Below are positions 46,778 to 53,502 of a DNA stretch of 64,000 bases, piece by piece. Source of the stretch: CAVSJJ01 sp963771015 (lineage in GTDB: Bacteria; Actinomycetota; Actinomycetes; Actinomycetales; Dermatophilaceae); the NCBI GenBank assembly GCA_963771015.1, contig CAVYRN010000006.1, positions 62,001-126,000 of the forward strand. Direction: 5' to 3'. The first letter of the stretch is position 1, and each line of letters opens with the position of its first letter. Position numbers and translations under genes: made by a program. The notes beneath the pieces were generated by a model. It made no database searches, had not been told where the DNA came from, and saw nothing but the letters and a program-made list of their open reading frames with translations.

Positions 46778-46877
46778 GGCTGGCCGCGCACGGGGCCGCA
46801 CTCGATCAAGCTCCCCTCCGGCCGGCAGGACGACAGCGGCGTCGCCCGCGTCTCCCCGGGACGACCCGGCGCCTGGG
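46778..46877 (+). pseudogene. Eroded partial copy of the 3' end of the lipoprotein gene at 47067-48233
   Basis: About 100 bp are clearly homologous to 48089-48187 near the end of the downstream gene. Shared runs include the sequence coding for SIxLPSGxQxDSG and the shared GACGACCCGGCGC. One inserted base near 46797 shifts the frame, and there is no start or upstream coding region. It is the relic of a second, tandem copy. Confidence 0.8.
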
Positions 46878-47066
46878 CCAGGCCCCTGACCAGGCCCGAT
46901 ACCCCGATATTGGGAGGTGAGTATGGAAAGCCTGCCCATGTCAACCGTTTGGCTGATGGGCGTGTCGGTCGTCCATCACCAAGCCGAGCCCCAACGGCGG
47001 ATGTGGCGGCGGATGTGGTTCGCGAGGCTGATGTGCAGTTTCTTCTGCCCCTGAGAGAGGAACCCC
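46878..47066. other. Intergenic stretch before the secreted hydrolase-like gene
   Basis: Together with the relic at 46778-46877 this makes about 300 bp without a confirmed gene. It is locally less GC-rich (CCCCGATATTGGGAGG near 46901). It holds one possible short ORF at 46923-47054 and the GAGAGAGGAA ribosome site for the gene at 47067. No terminator or clear promoter was found. Confidence 0.5.
46923..47054 (+). CDS. Possible 43-codon short ORF upstream of the secreted protein gene
   Basis: ATG at 46923 follows GGGAGGTGAG, one of the best ribosome-binding sites around. The predicted peptide starts MESLPMSTVWLMGVSVVHH and ends in ARLMCSFFCP, containing three Trp and several Arg residues. It ends 12 bases before the next gene. 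It could be a leader peptide, a real small protein or chance. I do not recognise it. Confidence 0.3.
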   Translation: MESLPMSTVWLMGVSVVHHQAEPQRRMWRRMWFARLMCSFFCP

Positions 47067-48233
47067 ATGCCCGGCACACGCGTGGCTGCCCTGGTCGCAG
47101 CCGGCTGCGTCGTGCTCTCCGGGTGTGCCGTCGCGAGCGACACGTCCGGCGCAGCGCGAGCCGTCACCCCGCAGAACCCGACCACGTCCCTCGACGTGGT
47201 CCCGGTGGCCTACACCAGCACGATGAAGCCCGCCGTCCTCGGCAACTCCAGTCGCAGCCTCGGCGCGATCTCCGGCTCGACCGCGGCGCTCAGCGCCCGC
47301 GTCAACGCCGTGACGGTCAGCCTGGACTGGAAGAACCTCGAGCCGACCGAGGGCAGCTTCAACGACACACCGATCAACAACGCCCTCGCGTCCGCAGACG
47401 CCAAGGGGCTGACGATCAGGCTGCGGGTCATCGCCGGCACCCAGGCGCCGGACTTCGCCAAGCGGGTCGGCGGTTCACCGATCCCCTTCTACGACCACCA
47501 GGCGAAGCAGGACTCGACGATCGGCCGGTTCTGGACCAGTGCCTACCAGGCCAAGTGGCAGGCCTTCATGACCCACCTGGCCGCCACCTACGACGGCAAC
47601 CGGCTGGTCCGTGAGGTCAACATCTCGGGCACCGGCGCCATCTCGGCCGAGACGATGCTGACCATGGGCAACGACACGCTGACCGGGTCCACGATCACGA
47701 ACAACGACCGACTGCTCGCCGCCGGTGCCACCGAGACCGCGCGCCGCACGGCCCTCATGAATGACATCACCTTCATGCAGCGGACCTGGAAGCAGACCCA
47801 CACCACACTCTTCTGCAGCCCCTACGTCACCCTCGCCCCCAAGCCGAAGTCGAGCCTGGCCACCACCGAGGAGATCGTCGCCGCGACCTACGCGTCCGAC
47901 CCCGGTCACACCGTCTTCGGGCACACGGGTGCGTCCTCGACCACCCTGCGCGGCATCACCCACGCGACGGTCCTCGAGATGTACGAGTTCTTCATCGCCA
48001 ACCACTACCCGTTCATGGCGCAGACCCAGGCCTACAGCGGTGGCGCGAAGAACGAGGGCGTCGGCGACCTGTCCTACGTCATCACCTGGCTGGCCGCCCA
48101 CGGGGCGTACTCGATCGAGCTCCCCTCCGGCTGGCAGTACGACAGCGGCGCCCTGCGGGTCATGCCCGGGACGACCCGGCGCATGGTCGCCTCGTCGACC
48201 CGCGGCGGCCTGGCCTCGATGCACGGCGCCTGA
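47067..48233 (+). CDS. Secreted lipoprotein with glycosyl-hydrolase-like fold
   Basis: A 388-residue secreted protein. The signal peptide has the lipobox VVLSGC (Cys20). The mature part looks like a TIM-barrel glycoside hydrolase (VSLDWKNLEPTEGSFND, GLTIRLRVIAGTQAPDFAK, LVREVNISGTGAIS, YPFMAQTQAYSGG), with Glu and Asp residues at barrel-like positions, although no exact family is certain. The lower GC content and longer Thr/Ser runs differ from the neighbouring core genes, hinting at acquisition. An eroded copy of its 3' end lies upstream and a strong terminator follows. Confidence 0.75.
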   Translation: MPGTRVAALVAAGCVVLSGCAVASDTSGAARAVTPQNPTTSLDVVPVAYTSTMKPAVLGNSSRSLGAISGSTAALSARVNAVTVSLDWKNLEPTEGSFNDTPINNALASADAKGLTIRLRVIAGTQAPDFAKRVGGSPIPFYDHQAKQDSTIGRFWTSAYQAKWQAFMTHLAATYDGNRLVREVNISGTGAISAETMLTMGNDTLTGSTITNNDRLLAAGATETARRTALMNDITFMQRTWKQTHTTLFCSPYVTLAPKPKSSLATTEEIVAATYASDPGHTVFGHTGASSTTLRGITHATVLEMYEFFIANHYPFMAQTQAYSGGAKNEGVGDLSYVITWLAAHGAYSIELPSGWQYDSGALRVMPGTTRRMVASSTRGGLASMHGA

Positions 48234-48291
48234 CAGACCCCCCCCCCGCCGGCGGGCTCCCCCCACCCCCTTCGCCCACCGGCCATCACGA

Positions 48292-48327
48292 AGCGGGGCG
48301 GCATACCACCTGGTATGCCGCCCCGCT
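48292..48327. terminator. Bidirectional terminator carrying the GTATGCCG motif in both arms
   Basis: A perfect 17-bp stem (AGCGGGGCGGCATACCA and its complement) with a 2-base centre lies between the convergent lipoprotein gene and pnp. The arms contain CGGCATAC (48299-48306) and GTATGCCG (48313-48320). A run of ten C precedes it at 48238-48247. Confidence 0.88.
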
Positions 48328-48349
48328 GGCGTGTGTCCGGTCGGTCCGG

Positions 48350-50728
48350 TCAGTCCTCGCTCGAACCCTCGCGGTCGCCGCCCTCGCCGCCACCGCGGCG
48401 ACGCCGACGGGGCCGCCGCTCGCGCCGCTCGCCGCTCTCCTCGCCCTCGGGGGTGTCGGCGCCCTCAGCGGTGTCGCCGTCGTCCGAACGCTCGCTCGCT
48501 CCGCCCCGCTCGGCCGAGGCGTCAGCAGCCTCGGAGAGCACGGCAGCCAGGCTGAGCTTGCCGCGGGGGTCGATCTCCTTGAGCTCGACCTGGACCTTCT
48601 GGCCGACCGCGAGGACGTCCTCGACGGCGTCGATGCGCTTGCCACCGACGAGCTTGCGCACCTCGGAGATGTGCAGCAGCCCATCCTTGCCGGGCAGCAG
48701 CGAGATGAACGCCCCGAAGGTCGTCGTCTTGACGACGGTCCCGAGGAAGCGCTCGCCGATCTCCGGCATCTGCGGGTTGGCGATGGCGTTGATCTGCGCC
48801 CGGGCCGCCTCGGCCGACGGGCCGTCGGTGGCGCCGATGTAGACCGTGCCGTCGTCCTCGATGGAGATCTGTGCGCCGGTCTCCTCCTGGATCTGGTTGA
48901 TCATCTTGCCCTTCGGCCCGATGACCTCGCCGATCTTGTCGACCGGGACCTGGACGCTGATGACGCGGGGAGCGAAGGGGCTCATCTCGTCGGGCGTGTC
49001 GATGGCCTCGTTCATGACATCGAGGATGTGCAGGCGGGCGTCGCGGGCCTGGGTCAGCGCGCCGGCCAGCACGTCGGCGGGGATGCCGTCGAGCTTGGTG
49101 TCGAGCTGGATGGCCGTGACGAACTCACGGGTGCCGGCAACCTTGAAGTCCATGTCGCCGAAGGCGTCCTCGGCGCCGAGGATGTCGGTGAGCGCCGCGT
49201 ACTGGGTCGTCCCGTCGACCTCGGCGCTGACCAGGCCCATGGCGATCCCCGCGACCGGGGCGCGCAGCGGCACACCGGCGTTGAGGAGCGACAGGGTGGA
49301 GGCGCACACCGAGCCCATCGAGGTGGACCCGTTGGAGCCAAGGGCCTCGGAGACCTGACGGATCGCGTACGGGAACTCCTCGCGGGTCGGCAGCACGGGC
49401 ATCAGGGCCCGCTCGGCGAGCGCGCCGTGGCCGACCTCGCGCCGCTTGGGCGAGCCGACCCGGCCGGTCTCCCCGGTGCTGTAGGGCGGGAAGTTGTAGT
49501 TGTGCATGTAGCGCTTGCGGGACACCGGTGACAGCGTGTCCAGCATCTGCTCCATGCGGAGCATGTTGAGCGTCGTCACCCCCATGATCTGGGTCTCGCC
49601 GCGCTCGAAGAGCGCCGACCCGTGGGTGCGGGGCAGGACCTCGACCTCGGCGGAGAGCGCCCGGATGTCGGCCAGGCCCCGCCCGTCGATGCGGACCTTG
49701 TCGCGGAGGATCCGCTCGCGCACGAGCTTCTTCTGGACCGCCCGGTAGGCCGCCGACAGCTCCTTCTCGCGACCCGCGAAGGCACCGGACTGCTCGTCCG
49801 TGCCCGCCAGGGCGGACCTCATCGCGTCCTTGATCTCGTCGAGCCGTCCCTCCCGCTCGGCCTTGCCGGCGATGGTGAGCGCCTCGGCCAGCTGGCCGGC
49901 CACGGCGCCCTCGACGGCGGCATACGCGTCGTCCTCGTAGTCGAGGAAGATCGGGAACTCCTCGACGGGCTTCGCGGCCGTCGTGGCGAGCTGGGTCTGC
50001 GCCTCGCAGAGGACCCTGATGAACCGCTTCGACGCCTCGAGGCCCTCGGCGACGACCTCCTCGGTCGGCGCCTGCTTGCCCTGGTTCTTGACCAGGTCCC
50101 ACGTGGCGTCGGTCGACTCGGCCTCGACCATCATGATCGCGACGTCGTCGCCCGCGACCCGGCCGGCGACGACCATGTCGAAGGTCGAGCGCTCGCTGTC
50201 GGAGAAGTTCGGGAACGCCACCCAGGTGCCGTCGATGAGCGAGACGCGCACGCTGCCGATCGGACCGGAGAAGGGCAGACCGGAGATCTGCGTCGAGGCG
50301 CTCGCCGCGTTGATGGCGAGGACGTCGTACTGGTGGTCGGGGTTGAGCGAGAGGACGGTGATGACGACCTGGACCTCGTTGCGCAGACCCTTGGTGAAGG
50401 TCGGGCGCAGCGGGCGGTCGATCAGGCGGCAGGTGAGGATCGCGTCGGTCGACGGCCGGCCCTCACGACGGAAGAAGCTGCCCGGGATCTTGCCCGCGGC
50501 ATACATCCGCTCCTCGACGTCCACGGTGAGCGGGAAGAAGTCGAAACCCTCGCGCGGGTGCTTGCCCGCGGTGGTGGTGGACAGCAACATCGTGTCGCTG
50601 TCGAGGTAGGCGGTCACGGCGCCCCCGGCCTGCCTGGCCAGACGTCCGGTCTCGAACCGGACCGTGCGGGTGCCGAAGCTTCCGTTGTCGATAACGGCTT
50701 CGGCGACAGTGATCTCTGGACCCTCCAT
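48350..50728 (-). CDS. pnp: Polyribonucleotide nucleotidyltransferase (PNPase)
   Basis: A 792-residue phosphorolytic 3'-5' exoribonuclease. Two RNase PH domains (about residues 10-240 and 330-560), a KH domain with IGEVIGPKGKMINQI (about 600), an S1 domain with FGAFISLLPGKDGLLHIS (about 665) and a basic, Gly/Arg/Glu-rich tail. The ATG at 50728 follows GGAGGG. It lies downstream of rpsO, as in most bacteria. Confidence 0.98.
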   Translation of the reverse strand: MEGPEITVAEAVIDNGSFGTRTVRFETGRLARQAGGAVTAYLDSDTMLLSTTTAGKHPREGFDFFPLTVDVEERMYAAGKIPGSFFRREGRPSTDAILTCRLIDRPLRPTFTKGLRNEVQVVITVLSLNPDHQYDVLAINAASASTQISGLPFSGPIGSVRVSLIDGTWVAFPNFSDSERSTFDMVVAGRVAGDDVAIMMVEAESTDATWDLVKNQGKQAPTEEVVAEGLEASKRFIRVLCEAQTQLATTAAKPVEEFPIFLDYEDDAYAAVEGAVAGQLAEALTIAGKAEREGRLDEIKDAMRSALAGTDEQSGAFAGREKELSAAYRAVQKKLVRERILRDKVRIDGRGLADIRALSAEVEVLPRTHGSALFERGETQIMGVTTLNMLRMEQMLDTLSPVSRKRYMHNYNFPPYSTGETGRVGSPKRREVGHGALAERALMPVLPTREEFPYAIRQVSEALGSNGSTSMGSVCASTLSLLNAGVPLRAPVAGIAMGLVSAEVDGTTQYAALTDILGAEDAFGDMDFKVAGTREFVTAIQLDTKLDGIPADVLAGALTQARDARLHILDVMNEAIDTPDEMSPFAPRVISVQVPVDKIGEVIGPKGKMINQIQEETGAQISIEDDGTVYIGATDGPSAEAARAQINAIANPQMPEIGERFLGTVVKTTTFGAFISLLPGKDGLLHISEVRKLVGGKRIDAVEDVLAVGQKVQVELKEIDPRGKLSLAAVLSEAADASAERGGASERSDDGDTAEGADTPEGEESGERRERRPRRRRRGGGEGGDREGSSED

Positions 50729-50831
50729 GGGCCCTCCATTCCTGGTGAATACCAACGAACCTCGTGCATCGTCGTTGTGCACGGGCTTCCAACTGGTCTA
50801 TCCCTTATGTAGTTGTGACCTTCATGCGAGA

Positions 50832-50859
50832 GGAGCGGCCCTCGGGTGAGGACCGCTCC
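50832..50859 (-). terminator. Stem-loop between rpsO and pnp
   Basis: GGAGCGGCCCTC and GAGGACCGCTCC form a 12-bp stem (one G-T pair) around GGGT, 13 bases past the rpsO stop. It may be a partial terminator or an RNase-processed hairpin in the pnp leader. Confidence 0.7.
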
Positions 50860-50871
50860 CCTGGCGAAGCG

Positions 50872-51141
50872 TTATCGACGCAGACCGAGGCGCTTGATGA
50901 GCGAGCGGTAGCGCTCGACATCGATGCCTTCGAGGTAGCGCAGGAGCCGGCGGCGCTGGCCCACGAGGAGCAACAGGCCGCGGCGGCTGTGGTGGTCGTG
51001 CTTGTGCTCGCGAGAGTGCTCGGTGAGGTACTGGATGCGCGCGGTGAGGAGGGCGACCTGCACCTCCGGGGAGCCGGTGTCGCCCTCGGACGTGGCGTAC
51101 TCGGCCATGATCTTCTGCTTATCGTCGGTGCTGAGCGGCAT
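50872..51141 (-). CDS. rpsO: Ribosomal protein S15
   Basis: An 89-residue 30S protein that binds the three-way junction of 16S rRNA. TGSPEVQVALLTARIQYLTEHSREHKHDHHSRRGL is the classic S15 signature. AAGGAGAG precedes the ATG. A possible -10 TAGCCT lies at 51242-51247, leaving a leader of about 95 bases that could hold autoregulatory structure, as S15 represses its own message in several bacteria. Confidence 0.99.
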   Translation of the reverse strand: MPLSTDDKQKIMAEYATSEGDTGSPEVQVALLTARIQYLTEHSREHKHDHHSRRGLLLLVGQRRRLLRYLEGIDVERYRSLIKRLGLRR

Positions 51142-51280
51142 GGGGCGGCGACTCTCCTTCTCTGGGATATTGCTGCGCGGCGCTCCCGGGCTGGTTCACC
51201 GGGGCTCTCTGGATCCGCGGCCGAGTTCACGGCAGGGCTCAAGGCTACCAGCGGGCCCGCGGGTCTCGCTAATCCGGTCC

Positions 51281-51334
51281 AGTGGCCACGACTCGCCGTA
51301 TGCCGCGTGCTGCACGCGGCGTTTCGTGGCCACT
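51281..51334. repeat. REP-like palindromic element, copy 2
   Basis: Outer arms AGTGGCCACGA and TCGTGGCCACT enclose the inner hairpin GCCGCGTGC/GCACGCGGC (51302-51310 and 51312-51320) and the octamer GTATGCCG (51298-51305). The 54-bp length equals the core of copy 1 at 9771-9824, and the flanking arms are identical. It lies between rpsO and the formate dehydrogenase operon. Confidence 0.8.
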
Positions 51335-51377
51335 CAGGTGCCGGCCCGGGCCCCGGGGGACTCCCCAGGACCGGTCG

Positions 51378-51383
51378 TAGACT
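51378..51383 (+). promoter_or_regulatory. -10 box TAGACT for the formate dehydrogenase operon
   Basis: TAGACT is followed by a leader of roughly 32 bases to the ATG at 51422, with a GAGGAGG ribosome site inside. This operon is therefore not leaderless, unlike many neighbours. Confidence 0.5.
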
Positions 51384-51421
51384 GCCCTCCTGGTCGCTCG
51401 GTGTCGAGGAGGTCTGGTTCC

Positions 51422-51934
51422 ATGGAGGACTCACCCACGCTCGACGCGCCGAGGCCCTCCCCCGACCGGACCGACCGTGCCCGCCATCCGGAACAGCCCG
51501 ACCGAGCGGCCGCCGTGCGAGCCATCGCCGGCGGACACCTCGACGAGCGGGGGCCGCTGCTGCCGATCCTGCACGAGGTGGTCGACCGGCTCGGCTGGGT
51601 GGCCGACGAGGACGTCCCCGTCATCGCCGACGTCCTCAACCTCAGCCGGGCCGACGTGCACGGCGTCGTGTCCTTCTACGCCGACTTCCGCACGACCGCC
51701 CCCGCGGACCATCGCATCGCCCTGTGCCGCGCCGAGGCCTGCCAGGCCGTCGGCGCCCAGGGTCTCTACGCGACGACGCGCGAGCACTTCGGCGACGCCG
51801 AGGATGTCGAGGTCGACGAGGTGTTCTGCCTCGGGAACTGCGCCCTCGGACCGTCCGGCACGATCGACGGACGGCTGCACGGACGGCTCTCGTCCGCCCG
51901 GATCGTCGAGCTCACGCAGGAGTGGGCCCGATGA
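51422..51934 (+). CDS. fdsG: NAD-dependent formate dehydrogenase, gamma (FdsG/NuoE-like)
   Basis: A 170-residue 2Fe-2S protein that takes electrons inside the soluble formate dehydrogenase. The NuoE-like fold has cysteines in CRAEACQAVG and CLGNCALGP. ILHEVVDRLGWVADEDVPVIADVLNLSRADVHGVVSFY matches the NuoE/FdsG helical part. The first of four genes; ATGA overlap with fdsB. Start by a GAGGAGG site. Confidence 0.9.
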   Translation: MEDSPTLDAPRPSPDRTDRARHPEQPDRAAAVRAIAGGHLDERGPLLPILHEVVDRLGWVADEDVPVIADVLNLSRADVHGVVSFYADFRTTAPADHRIALCRAEACQAVGAQGLYATTREHFGDAEDVEVDEVFCLGNCALGPSGTIDGRLHGRLSSARIVELTQEWAR

Positions 51935-53502
51935 CGACGGTGTGGGTCCCTGGTGACGCCGCGGCCGGGTCGGTCGGCGCCGACGACGTCGCCCGGGCTC
52001 TCTCCGTCGTCGGCGACGTGACCGTCCGCCGGAACGGCTCCCGGGGGATGCTGTGGCTCGAGCCCCTCGTCGAGGTCGAGACCGACCGGGGCAGGGTCGG
52101 CTACGCGCGCGTCCAGGCCGACGAGATCCCCCACCTGGTCACCACCGGCATGCTCCACGGGGCGACCACGGGGACGTCCGTCGGCCTCGTCGACGACCAC
52201 CCCTGGCTCACCAGCCAACACCGGGTCACCTTCGCCCGGGTGGGCCGCACCGAACCGGCCGACGTCGCCGGCTACGTCGAGCTGGGCGGCTTCCGTGGCC
52301 TGGAGCAGGCCCTCTCGCTCTCACCCGCCGAGGTCGTCCGCGAGGTGACGACCTCCGGCCTGCGGGGCCGCGGCGGGGCCGGTTTCGCCACCGGCCGCAA
52401 GTGGGAGACGGTGCGGACCGCCCCGGCACCGACCCGCTTCGTCGTCGCCAACGCCGACGAGGGCGACAGCGGTACCTTCGCCGACCGGATGCTCCTCGAG
52501 GGCGACCCGCTGTCACTGATCGAGGGGATGACCATCGCCGGGTATGCCGTCGGCGCCCGCGAGGGTTACGTCTATGTCCGCAGCGAGTACCCCCACGCCG
52601 TCGCGACGCTGCGCCGGGCCGTCGAGGCCGCTCGTCGGCAGGGGTGGCTCGGCCAGGACATCGTGGGGAGCGGGTACGCCTTCGACATCGAGGTCCGGGT
52701 CGGCGCGGGGGCCTACATCTGCGGCGAGGAGACCTCGATGCTCGAGAGCCTCGAGGGCCGGCGTGGCGAGGTCCGCGCCAAACCGCCGATCCCGGCGCTG
52801 GCGGGCCTGTTCGGGATGCCGACGGTGGTCAACAACGTCCTCACCCTCGCCAGTGTCCCGGTCATCCTCGCCGACGGGGGCGAGGCGTACGCCGCGCACG
52901 GCACCGGCTTCTCCCGAGGGACCCAGGTCTTCCAGCTCGCGGGGAACATCCGCCAGGGTGGGGTCGTCGAGGCCGGCTTCGGGGTCACCCTGCGAACGCT
53001 CATCGAGGACTACGGCGGCGGCACGCTGAGCGGGCGGCCGGTCCGGGCCGTCCAGGTCGGCGGCCCGCTCGGGGCCTACCTGCCGGCAGACGCCCTCGAC
53101 ATCCCGATGGACTACGAGGCGCTCACCGCGGCGGGGGCGATGCTCGGGCACGGCGGGATCGTCGTCTTCGACGACACCTACGACGCCGCCGCGATGGCCC
53201 GCTTCGCCCTCGAGTTCTGCGCCGCCGAGTCGTGCGGCAAGTGCACCCCCTGCCGGATCGGCTCCACCCGCGGGGTCGAGCTCGTCGACCGGATCCGCTC
53301 CGGCGTCGACGTGTGGGCCGGGCTCACCCTCCTGCAGGAGCTGTGCACGACCATGGAGAGGGGCTCGCTCTGTGCGATGGGCGGCCTGACGCCGATGCCG
53401 GTCCGCAGCGCGCTGCGCCACTTCCCCGAGGACTTCCACCCGCGGACGACGAGCGCCGCCACGCCTTCCGCAGGCGGCCCGGCGGAGGGAGACGCATCAT
53501 GA
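51931..53502 (+). CDS. fdsB: NAD-dependent formate dehydrogenase, beta (FdsB/NuoF-like)
   Basis: A 523-residue flavoprotein that binds FMN, NAD and a 4Fe-4S cluster. GLRGRGGAGFATGRKW and ANADEGDSGTFADRMLLEGDP bind FMN/NAD; GAGAYICGEETSMLESLEG is conserved; the cluster ligands are in ESCGKCTPCRIG and a later Cys. It transfers electrons from the Fe-S chain to NAD. ATGA overlaps on both sides. Confidence 0.95.
   Translation: MTTVWVPGDAAAGSVGADDVARALSVVGDVTVRRNGSRGMLWLEPLVEVETDRGRVGYARVQADEIPHLVTTGMLHGATTGTSVGLVDDHPWLTSQHRVTFARVGRTEPADVAGYVELGGFRGLEQALSLSPAEVVREVTTSGLRGRGGAGFATGRKWETVRTAPAPTRFVVANADEGDSGTFADRMLLEGDPLSLIEGMTIAGYAVGAREGYVYVRSEYPHAVATLRRAVEAARRQGWLGQDIVGSGYAFDIEVRVGAGAYICGEETSMLESLEGRRGEVRAKPPIPALAGLFGMPTVVNNVLTLASVPVILADGGEAYAAHGTGFSRGTQVFQLAGNIRQGGVVEAGFGVTLRTLIEDYGGGTLSGRPVRAVQVGGPLGAYLPADALDIPMDYEALTAAGAMLGHGGIVVFDDTYDAAAMARFALEFCAAESCGKCTPCRIGSTRGVELVDRIRSGVDVWAGLTLLQELCTTMERGSLCAMGGLTPMPVRSALRHFPEDFHPRTTSAATPSAGGPAEGDAS

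Noticed and set aside
48238..48247. Run of ten C as a phase-variable tract
   Set aside because: It lies after the stop codon of the lipoprotein gene and outside any promoter, so slippage would not switch a gene.
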